A stretch of 64,000 nt of DNA from Clostridia bacterium (GTDB taxonomy: Bacteria; Bacillota; Clostridia; Oscillospirales; Acutalibacteraceae). Positions 19,801-28,091 of this stretch are shown here, in pieces. Position 1 is the first letter of the stretch, and each line of letters begins with the position of its first letter. Made by a program: the position numbers and the translations under genes. The notes below the pieces were generated by a model. The model did no database searches and was not told the origin of the DNA. It saw nothing but the letters and a program-made list of their open reading frames with translations. The stretch spans positions 1 through 64,000 of the forward strand of contig JAFWZR010000026.1 in the NCBI GenBank assembly GCA_017522225.1, written 5' to 3'.

Positions 19801-21084
19801 GAAAGAAACGTAAAGCCCGAGCCTAAGCCTCTTAACTACCGCAGAGCAGAGTACACACAGGCAATGCACGATGAAAAGTATACACTCATCGTTCCGCAGT
19901 TCAGCCCGATTCATCTTGATATGGCAGAGCCTGTTCTTGCAAAGTATGGCTTTAACGTTGTAGTTCTCCGTAACGATAACCGTCAGGCTATCGACACCGG
20001 TCTTAAATTCGTTAACAACGACGCCTGCTTCCCGTCAATCACGGTTGTCGGTCAGATTATGGATGCCGTTCTTTCAGGTGAATATAATACCGACAAGCTT
20101 GCTATCATTATGACACAGACAGGTGGCTGCTGCCGTGCAAGTAACTATGTCGGATTCATCCGCCGTGCACTCGGCAGTGTCGGACTTGCTCACATTCCTG
20201 TTATTTCACTTAATGCAAACGGTATGGAGAAGAACGAAGGTTTTAAGATTCCCAAGAAGATGATTTGGGATGCTATCAAGCTTGTTATTTTCGGTGACCT
20301 GTTTATGCGTTGCCTTTACCGCGTACGTCCGTACGAAAAGGTTAAGGGCTCCGCAAACGAATTGCACGAAAAGCTTCGCAAATTGTGTGTGGATCATCTT
20401 ACAGGCGATGATAAAACATATTCTTACAATGACCTTTGTCAGAAGATTGTTGATGAGTTTGACAACCTTCCGATTCACGAAGATGTCAGAAAGTACCGTG
20501 TAGGTGTTGTCGGTGAAATCCTTGTTAAGTATATGCCTCTTGCAAACAATCACATAGTTGAGCTCCTTGAAAAAGAGGGCGCAGAGGCTGTTGTTCCGGA
20601 TCTCATTGACTTCTTTAACTATTATATTTTCAAAAACGATTACAAGCATCAGTATCTCGGCTCAAAATGGACCGCTTCTGCGATTGCGCACGTCGGTGTC
20701 AGAGCAATCAGAATTCTTAAGCGCCCTGCAATCAAGGCACTTGAAAACAGTAAGCGCTTTGAGGCTCCGATGAAAATTGAAGATGTTGCAGAGCTCGCAA
20801 AGCCCTTCCTTTCACTCGGTAATCAGTACGGTGAGGGCTGGTTCCTTGCAGGTGAGATGGCAGAATTGATTACAACGGGAACACCGAACATCGTCTGCAT
20901 TCAGCCGTTTGCATGTCTTCCGAACCATGTTGTGGGTAAGGGCGTTATCAAAGCGATGAAGAACACTTATCCAAATGCAAATATTGCGGCAGTTGACTAT
21001 GACCCGGGCGCATCTGAGGTTAATCAGGTCAACAGAATCAAGCTTCTTCTTTCAGCTGCGGACGAGATAGCAAAGAACAACTAA
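16864..21084 (+). CDS. Giant 2-hydroxyacyl-CoA dehydratase activase-related protein
   Basis: About 1406 residues from the ATG at 16864 (GGGGAGG upstream). Two BcrA/BadF/HgdC-type ASKHA ATPase domains lie in tandem: residues about 4-265 (IDVGSTTVKL, CAGGTGSFI) and about 317-590 (IDAGSTTTKM, CSSGCGSFIE). The second keeps the CxxxC arrangement near the expected FeS site, the first only one of the cysteines. A DUF2229-type segment (IGIPRVLNVYENFPF) and a long HgdB-like C-terminal part follow. Such multidomain proteins are known in Clostridia, but their reaction is not established. Probably an ATP-driven electron-injecting activator for a radical dehydratase or reductase. No dehydratase subunits sit next to it. 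Confidence 0.8.
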   Translation: MKEYRAGIDVGSTTVKLAIIDENNKIVFGVYRRHMAQCREVLAELLKEAVAETGIKKLKINITGSGSINLSKSLEIPFVQEVVAVATALRCYAPQTDVAIELGGEDAKIIYFRGGLDERMNGVCAGGTGSFIDQMAALLQTNAEGLNEAAKDYKQIYPIAARCGVFAKTDIQPLINEGATKADLAASIFQAVVNQTISGLACGKPIKGCVAFLGGPLHFMPELKNAFIRTLKLTDETIADPENSHLFAAAGAAMTEGGSEVELDELISRFDKGVEVSFEMPRLPALFESEDEYKEFVDRHGKAVVPRGDISNYEGDCFLGIDAGSTTTKMVLISNDGKLLYSFYSSNEGNPIETAKKAIAEIYKELPPTARIARSCSTGYGEGLLKTAFNLDEGEVETIAHCTAASFFDKDVDCVLDIGGQDMKCIKLRDGAVDTIMLNEACSSGCGSFIENFANSLGYTAAEFSKQALFAKTPVDLGTRCTVFMNSNVKQAQKEGAGLPDISSGLAYSVIKNALYKVIKLADSKDLGEHIVVQGGTFHNQAVLRAFEKIAGVNAICPDISGVMGAFGAALIAKDRYRGQATAMTDLESILSLTYKSTTTRCKGCSNNCMLTINSFPDGRRHITGNRCEKGSGEQNKSKAPNMVEYKLNRIFNYPNPENAPRGTIGIPRVLNVYENFPFWATFFHKLGFSVQVSPLSDRKIYELGMESIPSESECYPAKLSHGHVQWLIDNGVKTIFHPCIYYERQETPDAQNHYNCPIVVSYAENLKNNVEAVAEGEVKYLRPFMAFTSEQILADRLVKLCNKEWMIGEDEVREAVHAAWIEQIKAKNDIREEGRRVLEEMEKNNGYGIVLAGRPYHIDPEINHGIPEMIASYGLCVLTEDSLPINFNPERPMRVNDQWVYHSRLYTAAEFVCKRDDLELIQLNSFGCGLDAVTTDQVLEILENSNKLYTVLKIDEVNNLGAARIRLRSLLAAMNQRHERNVKPEPKPLNYRRAEYTQAMHDEKYTLIVPQFSPIHLDMAEPVLAKYGFNVVVLRNDNRQAIDTGLKFVNNDACFPSITVVGQIMDAVLSGEYNTDKLAIIMTQTGGCCRASNYVGFIRRALGSVGLAHIPVISLNANGMEKNEGFKIPKKMIWDAIKLVIFGDLFMRCLYRVRPYEKVKGSANELHEKLRKLCVDHLTGDDKTYSYNDLCQKIVDEFDNLPIHEDVRKYRVGVVGEILVKYMPLANNHIVELLEKEGAEAVVPDLIDFFNYYIFKNDYKHQYLGSKWTASAIAHVGVRAIRILKRPAIKALENSKRFEAPMKIEDVAELAKPFLSLGNQYGEGWFLAGEMAELITTGTPNIVCIQPFACLPNHVVGKGVIKAMKNTYPNANIAAVDYDPGASEVNQVNRIKLLLSAADEIAKNN

Positions 21085-21100
21085 AATTGAGGAGTATGAA

Positions 21101-21553
21101 ATGAACAATTTCGAACAGCTTATATCCAACTATACTTTCGTTTCGATTTTTTTAGCTTGGTTTCTGGCACAGTTTGCAAAAGGCATCCAGGGTATATTCA
21201 AAGAAAAATCCATAAAAGGCTTCCGCCGTGTTATTGCAAACGGAGGAATGCCCAGCTCACACGCTTCGAGTGTAAGTGCATTATGCACTGCAAGCGCTGT
21301 GATGTACGGATTTGCTTCATTTCAGTTTGCGATTTCATTTCTTTTTGCACTTATCGTTATGAACGATGCTTTTGGTGTAAGATATGAAACAGGCAAGCAT
21401 TCAAAGGTGCTCAAGCGTCTTATTGAAGAAGGCGAAGTAGAGCTTGATGTCAACCTCAAGGTTGCGGTCGGCCACACACCGCTTCAGGTTGTGATAGGTG
21501 CTGCACTCGGCATAACAGTTGCTCTGGTAATGCATTTCTTTGTATACAATTAA
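21101..21553 (+). CDS. Divergent PAP2-family (DUF212) membrane protein
   Basis: 150 residues with three or four hydrophobic segments. The motifs GGMPSSHAS, NDAFGVRYE and GHTPLQVVIGAALG are characteristic of the divergent PAP2/acid phosphatase-vanadium haloperoxidase-related family, suggesting phosphatase activity on a lipid-linked or small phosphate substrate at the membrane. It begins 16 bp after the activase gene with a GAGGAG site and may be co-transcribed, without obvious functional link. Confidence 0.85.
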   Translation: MNNFEQLISNYTFVSIFLAWFLAQFAKGIQGIFKEKSIKGFRRVIANGGMPSSHASSVSALCTASAVMYGFASFQFAISFLFALIVMNDAFGVRYETGKHSKVLKRLIEEGEVELDVNLKVAVGHTPLQVVIGAALGITVALVMHFFVYN

Positions 21554-21566
21554 AAGTCAAAACAAA

Positions 21567-21601
21567 AAGGCAACCGATTTCTCGGTTGCCTTGATTTTTT
21601 T
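21567..21601. terminator. Bidirectional terminator between PAP2-like gene and alcohol dehydrogenase
   Basis: AAGGCAACCGA (21567-21577) / TCGGTTGCCTT (21582-21592), 11 bp, with a T-run downstream on the plus strand and a T-rich tract on the minus strand, between convergent genes. Confidence 0.9.
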
Positions 21602-21610
21602 GCAGTTTAA

Positions 21611-22792
21611 TCAGAAATTAACTTCATCACCGTAGTAGATGCAGGTGAAGAGCTTCTTCATTGTTGCGGGATCAATAGTACGGGGGTTAGAACCTGTACA
21701 AGCGTCGCCGACTGCGTTTTCAGCAATAGCGTCGATCTTCTCGTTGAATTCTTCCTCGATGATACCAAACTCCTTGAGTGTGTTCGGAATACCCATATAG
21801 TTGTTAAGCTCAACGATTCTTGCACGGAGCTTGTCAACATACTCTTCTGTTGAATCCGCTGTGATACCGATTGACTTTGCGATGTCAGCATATCTCTCTG
21901 CTGCCTCTTCTACCTTTGAGTTATACTTGATAACATAGGGGAGATACATAGCATTTGCAAGACCGTGTGTGATGTGACCTGTTGAGAATACAGCGCCTGT
22001 CTTGTGTGCCATTGAGTGAACGATACCGAGAAGTGCGTTTGAGAAAGCCATACCTGCAAGGCACTGGCCGTAGTGCATCTCTTCTCTTGCTTCCATATCG
22101 CCGTCAAATGACTTTGTGAGCTTGCGGTCAACAATATCGATAGCTTTAAGAGCAAGGGGATCGGTGAATACTGTATGAAGAGTTGAAACATAAGCCTCAA
22201 TTGCGTGTGTAAGTGCGTCCATACCTGTGTGTGCTACAAGCTTCGGAGGCATTGTCTCTGCAAGAGCAGGGTCAACAATAGCAACATCAGGTGTGATGTT
22301 GAAGTCAGCAAGAGGATACTTGATACCCTTCTGATAGTCTGTGATAACAGAGAAAGCAGTAACTTCTGTAGCTGTACCTGATGTTGAGGGGATAGCGATG
22401 AATCTTGCTTTCTGACGAAGCTCGGGGAAGCTGAACGGTGTGATGAGCTGCTCAAATGTAACCTCGGGATATTCATAGAATGCCCACATAGCCTTTGCAG
22501 CATCGATCGGTGAACCTCCACCCATTGCAACGATAAGGTCAGGCTCAAATGCGCGCATAGCCTCTGCGCCCTTCATAACAGTCTCAACTGACGGGTCAGG
22601 CTCAACACCCTCAAAAAGCTGTGTCTCAATGCCGACCTCGTTAAGGTAAGCAACAACCTTGTCAACAAAGCCGAACTTCTTCATTGAGCCGCCGCCGAGA
22701 ACGATGATAGCCTTTTTGCCCTTGATTGTCTTAAGAGCCGCAAGAGCATCCTTGCCGTAGTAAAGGTCTCTGGGTAAAGTAAATCTGTACAT
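21611..22792 (-). CDS. Iron-containing (type III) alcohol dehydrogenase
   Basis: 393 residues. Cofactor motif GGGSPIDAAKAMW and the iron ligands in a DALTHAIEAY/HSMAHKTGAVF/HGLANA pattern identify a group III metal-dependent ADH, close to butanol or lactaldehyde/propanediol dehydrogenases. It probably reduces an aldehyde with NAD(P)H during fermentation to regenerate cofactor. Monocistronic: own promoter, own terminator. The exact substrate is not visible. Confidence 0.92.
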   Translation of the reverse strand: MYRFTLPRDLYYGKDALAALKTIKGKKAIIVLGGGSMKKFGFVDKVVAYLNEVGIETQLFEGVEPDPSVETVMKGAEAMRAFEPDLIVAMGGGSPIDAAKAMWAFYEYPEVTFEQLITPFSFPELRQKARFIAIPSTSGTATEVTAFSVITDYQKGIKYPLADFNITPDVAIVDPALAETMPPKLVAHTGMDALTHAIEAYVSTLHTVFTDPLALKAIDIVDRKLTKSFDGDMEAREEMHYGQCLAGMAFSNALLGIVHSMAHKTGAVFSTGHITHGLANAMYLPYVIKYNSKVEEAAERYADIAKSIGITADSTEEYVDKLRARIVELNNYMGIPNTLKEFGIIEEEFNEKIDAIAENAVGDACTGSNPRTIDPATMKKLFTCIYYGDEVNF

Positions 22793-22811
22793 TGGTTTAT
22801 CCTCCTGTTTG

Positions 22812-22832
22812 ACATCATCCGATAAATGATGT
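22812..22832 (-). promoter_or_regulatory. Inverted repeat in the alcohol dehydrogenase leader
   Basis: ACATCAT (22812-22818) / ATGATGT (22826-22832), perfect 7-bp arms between the promoter and the ribosome binding site; could be an operator or a leader hairpin. Confidence 0.4.
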
Positions 22833-22850
22833 TATTTTTTTAACAAATCA

Positions 22851-22879
22851 ATTATATCACTTCACTGCTGGTAATGCAA
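22851..22879 (-). promoter_or_regulatory. Promoter of the alcohol dehydrogenase gene
   Basis: Minus strand: TTGCAT (22874-22879), 17-bp spacer, TATAAT (22851-22856). Confidence 0.65.
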
Positions 22880-22965
22880 GTATAAAAGAATAAAAATATC
22901 ATATAGGAATGATAAGTCAGGCGAGGATAACTCTTGCTTTTATTATAAATTCTGCCGACAGCAGA

Positions 22966-23211
22966 TTATTTTTTACATATGATTTTTGCACACAGGGCAG
23001 ATACAATTGAAGCAAAAACCATATCTGCACCCAGAATACCTATAAGGTCAGTAACAAATGGCTTGCCTGCTTCGGGATGCCATACAAATGTTATTCCGTC
23101 ATCGGTTACATAGTGAAATACAAAATAGTTGATAATAAACACAATTACCGCAATTATCAGACAGACAATCGACAGTCTGTAAAGCCTTTTTCTTAAATTT
23201 TCAATATCCAT
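22966..23211 (-). CDS. Small membrane protein of unknown function
   Basis: 81 residues with two predicted transmembrane segments (about 13-33 and 55-77) and a basic N-terminus; no family recognised. The ATG at 23211 follows a good GGAGGT. It is monocistronic on the minus strand; a small TCTGC/GCAGA hairpin lies just after its stop. The roughly 280 bp between it and glpK holds the glpK promoter and no other recognised feature. Confidence 0.6.
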   Translation of the reverse strand: MDIENLRKRLYRLSIVCLIIAVIVFIINYFVFHYVTDDGITFVWHPEAGKPFVTDLIGILGADMVFASIVSALCAKIICKK

Positions 23212-23425
23212 TATTTTACCTCCGTATAGTACTTAATTAACTTTATCATACATTTAGCGGGATAAGAACAACATTTAGTATTAAAAGCGTTGCATTGTAT
23301 TAACAAAATTCAATTAAAGAACAATACTCGAATATAAAAACGGTATTCCAAAAATGCCGGACAGATATTAAGGGATAATCAGACTTATGTCTGTGCCGTT
23401 GCAACAAAATACGGTACAATCCGTG

Positions 23426-23454
23426 TTGACTTTTATATTTAAAAGGTATAAAAT
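23426..23454 (+). promoter_or_regulatory. Promoter of glpK
   Basis: TTGACT (23426-23431), 17-bp spacer, TAAAAT (23449-23454). Confidence 0.6.
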
Positions 23455-23490
23455 ATATACGTATGTATATAAGACAAGGAGGCTGAACCT

Positions 23491-24990
23491 ATGTATGTAT
23501 TGGCTCTTGATCAGGGTACAACAAGCTCCCGTGCTATAGTTTTCGATAAGCAGGGCAGAATAGTATCCAAAGCACAGAATGAATTTGACCAGATTTACCC
23601 CAAAACAGGATGGGTTGAACACAACCCGATGGATATCCTTTACAGTCAGCTCAAGGCTATCACATCTGTTATCAATTCGGGTGAGTTTGATGTCGGGAAA
23701 ATTGCCGGTATCGGTATTACCAATCAGCGTGAAACCACCATCATCTGGGATAAGGATACAGGTAAGCCCGTCTACAATGCAATCGTATGGCAGTGCCGCC
23801 GTACAGCCGACCTTTGCGAACAGCTCAAGGCTGACGGACTAGGTGATTATATCCGTGAGCATACGGGACTTCTTATTGATGCTTATTTCTCAGGTACAAA
23901 AATCAAGTGGATTCTTGACAATGTCCCCGGTGCACGTGCCGCAGCTGAAAGCGGTAAGCTTCTTTTTGGTACGGTTGAAACCTGGCTTATCTGGAATCTT
24001 ACGGGCGGTAAGGTTCACGTAACGGATTACTCCAACGCATCAAGAACAATGCTCTTTGATGTTGATAAGCTTGAGTGGGACGAGTATCTTTGCGAAAAGC
24101 TCGGCGTTCCGATGTGTATGCTTCCGACTCCCGTTGAATCAAGTGAGGTTTACGGTGAGGTTGCACCTAATATTCTCGGTCTTGAAGAGCTTGCAGGTAT
24201 TCCTATCTGCGGTGCAATCGGTGATCAGCCTGCAGCACTTTTCGGTCAGGCTTGCTTTAATCCGGGACAGGCTAAGAACACATACGGTACAGGCTGCTTC
24301 CTTCTTATGAATACAGGCGATAATCGTGTGGATTCAAAGCACAATCTTCTTACTGGTGTTGCCTGGAGTCTTAACGGCAAGACAACATATTCAATCGAGG
24401 GCAGTGCGTTTAACGCAGGCTCTGTTATCAAGTGGCTTCGTGATGAGCTTCATCTTATTGACCACGCAAGCAGATGTGACGAGCTTGCCGAGAGTGTACC
24501 CGATGCAAACGGAATGTATCTTGTTCCTGCCTTCACAGGACTCGGTGCTCCGTATTGGGATATGTATGCAAGAGGTACGATCGTTGGTCTTACACGCGGT
24601 GTAAACCGTGCTCATTTTGCACGAGCTGTTCTTGAAAGTATTGCCTTCCAGATGACAGATCTTCTTGAGGCAATGACCAAGGATTCACAGATCAACCTTT
24701 CAGAGCTCCGTGTTGACGGCGGTGCGAGTGTAAGCAACATTATGATGCAGATTCAGGCTAACCTCATCCGCACAATGGTTAACCGCCCGAAGACAGTTGA
24801 AACAACTGCACTCGGTGCTGCGTACCTTGCGGGACTTGCAGTCGGAATGTGGAAGAATCTTGATGAAATCGAGCGCAACCGTGAGGTTGAAAAGGTATTT
24901 ATCCCGAAGATGGAGCAGGCAGACAGAGACAAGCTTTACAGAGGCTGGCTCAGAGCTGTTGAACGCTCCAAGGGTTGGGAAGACGAATAA
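23491..24990 (+). CDS. glpK: Glycerol kinase
   Basis: ATP-dependent phosphorylation of glycerol to glycerol 3-phosphate. 499 residues, normal length. The N-terminal ALDQGTTSSR phosphate-binding loop, TNQRETT, CGAIGDQPAALFGQ and the C-terminal VDGGASVSN (FGGY signature region) are all present. AAGGAGG precedes the ATG. No glycerol facilitator or GlpD neighbour is present; two malate/lactate-type dehydrogenases follow in the same direction. Confidence 0.97.
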   Translation: MYVLALDQGTTSSRAIVFDKQGRIVSKAQNEFDQIYPKTGWVEHNPMDILYSQLKAITSVINSGEFDVGKIAGIGITNQRETTIIWDKDTGKPVYNAIVWQCRRTADLCEQLKADGLGDYIREHTGLLIDAYFSGTKIKWILDNVPGARAAAESGKLLFGTVETWLIWNLTGGKVHVTDYSNASRTMLFDVDKLEWDEYLCEKLGVPMCMLPTPVESSEVYGEVAPNILGLEELAGIPICGAIGDQPAALFGQACFNPGQAKNTYGTGCFLLMNTGDNRVDSKHNLLTGVAWSLNGKTTYSIEGSAFNAGSVIKWLRDELHLIDHASRCDELAESVPDANGMYLVPAFTGLGAPYWDMYARGTIVGLTRGVNRAHFARAVLESIAFQMTDLLEAMTKDSQINLSELRVDGGASVSNIMMQIQANLIRTMVNRPKTVETTALGAAYLAGLAVGMWKNLDEIERNREVEKVFIPKMEQADRDKLYRGWLRAVERSKGWEDE

Positions 24991-24997
24991 GTAAATA

Positions 24998-25012
24998 ACC
25001 CGTAAAACGGGT
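24998..25012 (+). promoter_or_regulatory. Small hairpin between glpK and the Ldh2-family gene
   Basis: ACCCGT (24998-25003) / ACGGGT (25007-25012) with no following T-run, so read-through is expected. Confidence 0.35.
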
Positions 25013-25057
25013 AGAATAACAGTATAATATTTTTGTTATTATAGGAGGTAATTTATT

Positions 25058-26167
25058 ATGCCAAAAGTAGTATGCGACTGGAAAACCCTGCACGACTTTA
25101 TGGTTGATGCATTCAAGGGTGTAGGTGTTCCCGCAGATGATTGCGAAATCGTTGTTGACGTCCTTCTCGAGTCAGACAGACGCGGTATCGAGTCACACGG
25201 TTGCAACCGTTTCAAGCCTGTATATATTGACAGAATCAATGCAGGTATTCAGCAACCCGTAACAAACTTTGAGATTATCAAGGAGACTCCGACAACTGCA
25301 GTTGTTGACGGTCACAACGGTATGGGCCAGGTTATCGGCCACAAGGCTATGAGCATGGCTATCGCAAAGGCTAAGGAATACGGTATGGGTATGGTTGTTG
25401 TCCGCAACTCCTGCCACTACGGTATTGCAGGCTATTATACAACAATGGCAACTAAGGCAGGCTGTATCGGTATGACAGGTACAAACGCTCGTCCTTCAGT
25501 TGCTCCGACACTCGGTGTTGAGGGTATGTTTGGTACAAACCCGTTCACAATCGGTGTTCCGACAGATGAAGATTTCGACTTTAACTTTGACTGTGCAACA
25601 TCAATCACACAGAACGGTAAGGTTGAGTATTACGAGAGAATCGGTGAAGATATTCACCCCGGTACTGTTATCGACACAGACGGTAATCCCGTTGAAGGCG
25701 ATGCAGGTGTAGCACTCAAGAAGATCCGTCAGGGCACAGCAGCTCTTACAACACTCGGCGGTATCGGTGAAGCACTCGGCGGATACAAGGGCTACGGCTT
25801 TGCTATGGCAGTTGAGTTCTTCTCATCAATCCTTCAGGACGGTGCTTACGGTAAGGACCTCGACGGTAAGGATGAAAACGGAAACATTCGTCCGTACCAC
25901 CTCGGTCACTACTTCATCGCTATTGATACAGATCACTTCCTCGGCGAAGAAATCGCACGTAAGAAGGCAGGCGACATCATCCGTTCTATCCGTGCTTCAA
26001 AGAAGATGCCCGGTGAAGAGCGTATCTACACAGCAGGTGAAAAAGAGTGGGACATCTGGCTCAGCCGTAAGGACAGCGGTGTGCCGATCAACGAATCCGT
26101 TCAGGCAGAAATGAACAAGGTTCGTGACGACCTCGGTCTCAGCTATGTTTTCCCGTGGGAGAAATAA
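25058..26167 (+). CDS. Malate/L-lactate (Ldh2/MDH2-family) dehydrogenase
   Basis: 369 residues of the Ldh2/YlbC/AllD family, a non-Rossmann NAD(P)-dependent 2-hydroxyacid dehydrogenase. Family hallmarks are the N-terminal LLESDRRGIESHGCNRF, the catalytic-histidine region VVRNSCHYGIAGYY and the NPFTIGVP motif. The substrate may be malate, lactate, ureidoglycolate or a sugar-derived 2-oxoacid; the malic enzyme gene 35 bp downstream makes malate the best guess. RBS GGAGGT six to seven bases before ATG. Confidence 0.88.
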   Translation: MPKVVCDWKTLHDFMVDAFKGVGVPADDCEIVVDVLLESDRRGIESHGCNRFKPVYIDRINAGIQQPVTNFEIIKETPTTAVVDGHNGMGQVIGHKAMSMAIAKAKEYGMGMVVVRNSCHYGIAGYYTTMATKAGCIGMTGTNARPSVAPTLGVEGMFGTNPFTIGVPTDEDFDFNFDCATSITQNGKVEYYERIGEDIHPGTVIDTDGNPVEGDAGVALKKIRQGTAALTTLGGIGEALGGYKGYGFAMAVEFFSSILQDGAYGKDLDGKDENGNIRPYHLGHYFIAIDTDHFLGEEIARKKAGDIIRSIRASKKMPGEERIYTAGEKEWDIWLSRKDSGVPINESVQAEMNKVRDDLGLSYVFPWEK

Positions 26168-26202
26168 GTCGGATATTTGATTGATTTGGAGGATAATATA
26201 TA

Positions 26203-27372
26203 ATGGATTACGCAAAAGAATCTCTTAAGCTCCACTACGAGTGGAACGGTAAGATTGAAGTAGTTGCAAGAGCAAAGGTTGATAACAAAGAGGCTCTTTC
26301 TCTTGCATATACACCGGGCGTTGCACAGCCCTGTCTTGAAATTCAGAAGGACATCAACAAGAGCTACGAGCTTACACGCCGTTCAAACCTCGTTGCTGTT
26401 ATCACAGACGGTTCAGCTGTTCTCGGCCTTGGCGACATCGGCCCTGAGGCAGGTATGCCTGTTATGGAAGGTAAGTGCGTTCTCTTCAAGGAATTCGGCG
26501 GAGTTGACGCTTTCCCTCTCTGCGTACGCACACAGGATGTTGATGAGTTTGTAAACACAGTTGCTCTTCTTTGCGGCAGCTTTGGTGGCATCAACCTTGA
26601 GGATATCGCAGCACCCCGTTGCTTCGAAATCGAAAGAAAGCTCAAGGAAAAGGCAGATATTCCCATCTTCCACGATGACCAGCACGGTACAGCGGTTATC
26701 TGCTGCGCAGCTCTTATCAACTCACTTAAAATCGTAGGCAAGAAGATTGAGGATTGTACAGCAGTATTCAACGGTGCAGGTGCAGCAGGTGTTGCAATTG
26801 CAAAGCTCTTCAAGGTAATGGGCGTTGGTGACATCATTATGTGTGACCGCAAGGGCGTTATCTGTGATGGTGACGATCTTGCTCCCGCAAAGCAGGAGAT
26901 TGCAGACTTCACAAACAAGAATCACGTACGTGGATCACTTGCAGATGCAATGAAGGGTGCAGATATCTTCATCGGCGTTTCAGCTCCGGGCGTTGTTACT
27001 CAGGATATGATCCGTTCAATGGCGAAGGATCCCATCGTTCTTGCGATGGCTAACCCTGTTCCCGAGATTATGCCCGACCTTGCTAAGGAAGCAGGCGCAG
27101 CAGTTGTCGGTACAGGCAGAAGTGACTTCCCGAATCAGGTTAACAATGTTCTTGCATTCCCCGGAATTTTCCGCGGTACTCTTGATGTCCGTGCAAGCGA
27201 TATCAACGAGGAAATGAAGATCGCAGCAGCTAAGGCTCTTGCAGCTCTTGTTTCAGACGAGGAGCTTAATCCTGATTATGTTATTCCCAAGGCATTCGAC
27301 TCGAGAGTCGGCGGTGCTGTTGCAGCAGCAGTTGCACAGGCGGCAAAGGATTCAGGCGTAGCACGTATCTGA
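26203..27372 (+). CDS. NAD(P)-dependent malic enzyme
   Basis: Oxidative decarboxylation of malate to pyruvate. 389 residues, the short bacterial form lacking the phosphotransacetylase domain. Motifs present: the tyrosine/lysine catalytic regions (LAYTPGVAQPC; GIN-LEDIAAP), metal-binding HDDQHGTA and the Rossmann loop FNGAGAAGVA. Together with the preceding Ldh2-family enzyme it could form a two-step 2-hydroxyacid/malate-pyruvate redox node. ATG preceded by GGAGG; ends at a strong terminator. Confidence 0.95.
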   Translation: MDYAKESLKLHYEWNGKIEVVARAKVDNKEALSLAYTPGVAQPCLEIQKDINKSYELTRRSNLVAVITDGSAVLGLGDIGPEAGMPVMEGKCVLFKEFGGVDAFPLCVRTQDVDEFVNTVALLCGSFGGINLEDIAAPRCFEIERKLKEKADIPIFHDDQHGTAVICCAALINSLKIVGKKIEDCTAVFNGAGAAGVAIAKLFKVMGVGDIIMCDRKGVICDGDDLAPAKQEIADFTNKNHVRGSLADAMKGADIFIGVSAPGVVTQDMIRSMAKDPIVLAMANPVPEIMPDLAKEAGAAVVGTGRSDFPNQVNNVLAFPGIFRGTLDVRASDINEEMKIAAAKALAALVSDEELNPDYVIPKAFDSRVGGAVAAAVAQAAKDSGVARI

Positions 27373-27386
27373 CATAAATGATTAAA

Positions 27387-27418
27387 AGCTTGGCAGTTTT
27401 TTCTGTCAGGCTTTTTTT
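27387..27418 (+). terminator. Terminator after the malic enzyme gene
   Basis: AGCTTGGCAG (27387-27396) / CTGTCAGGCT (27403-27412), 10 bp with G-U pairs, then TTTTTT. Confidence 0.85.
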
Positions 27419-27419
27419 G

Positions 27420-27465
27420 TATAAAAAGAAAGTCATCACAATCCGTAAAGATCTGTGATGACTTT
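27420..27465 (-). terminator. Terminator after the radical SAM gene
   Basis: AAAGTCATCACA (27429-27440) / TGTGATGACTTT (27454-27465), 12 bp; on the minus strand the stem is followed by a T-rich tract. Confidence 0.8.
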
Positions 27466-27468
27466 TAA

Positions 27469-28071
27469 CTATTTAATCCATTTTCTTATTCTGAGGGGGA
27501 TTCCCATTTTGTCTGCGATCGCTTTGCAGCCCTCAATCTCTTCTTCAGAAATCACATCAACTACCGTAAACTTCACATTCGGGATATACTTCTTGCAATC
27601 CTCGGCAAACTTAAGAAGTGACGGGAAGGCTTCCTCGCCGAACTTCGAGCGTGTAACACGCTGATAGCTTTCGCTGTCGGGAGCATTGAGGCTTATTGAA
27701 ATACTGTCAATCAATCCCTCAAGCAGGTGTGCTGTCGGCTTGCCGTTGATGAGGTCGCCGAGACCGTTAGAGTTGAGTCGGATTTTCAATCCGTGCTTTT
27801 CTTTAAGATGCTTTGCTGATTCAATAAGGTTATCGAGCGCCTGCATCGGCTCACCGTAACCGCAGAAAACAACCTCGTCGTATTCTGAAAAATCAAATCT
27901 GTCAATTTCCGCTTTAATCTCTTCAATTGTGGGATCCTTTTTGTGCCATAAGGTTTCAGCTGAGCCGAGACCGTCACCGTTGCTTCTTATGCAAAAAATA
28001 CAGGCACAAGGGCATTTATTTGTTATGTTAAGATACGCACTTCCTGCGTAAGTGTAAATTATATCTGCCAT
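27469..28071 (-). CDS. TatD-associated radical SAM protein
   Basis: 200 residues. The radical SAM cluster motif Cx3Cx2C is formed by Cys20, Cys24 and Cys27 within NKCPCACIFC; an extra Cys22 lies between them. A GGE-like motif follows (GYGEPMQA). The protein ends soon after the half-barrel, as in the short TatD-linked radical SAM family. Its gene is 20 bp after an ECF S-component gene, a pairing I recall as recurrent in Firmicutes. Reaction and substrate are unknown. GGAGGA precedes the ATG. Confidence 0.8.
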   Translation of the reverse strand: MADIIYTYAGSAYLNITNKCPCACIFCIRSNGDGLGSAETLWHKKDPTIEEIKAEIDRFDFSEYDEVVFCGYGEPMQALDNLIESAKHLKEKHGLKIRLNSNGLGDLINGKPTAHLLEGLIDSISISLNAPDSESYQRVTRSKFGEEAFPSLLKFAEDCKKYIPNVKFTVVDVISEEEIEGCKAIADKMGIPLRIRKWIK

Positions 28072-28091
28072 AGCTTTTCCTCCTGCGTCTG

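Noticed and set aside
23368-23622. 84-residue minus-strand open frame at the glpK start
   Set aside because: It overlaps the glpK promoter and 5' coding region and has no ribosome binding site.
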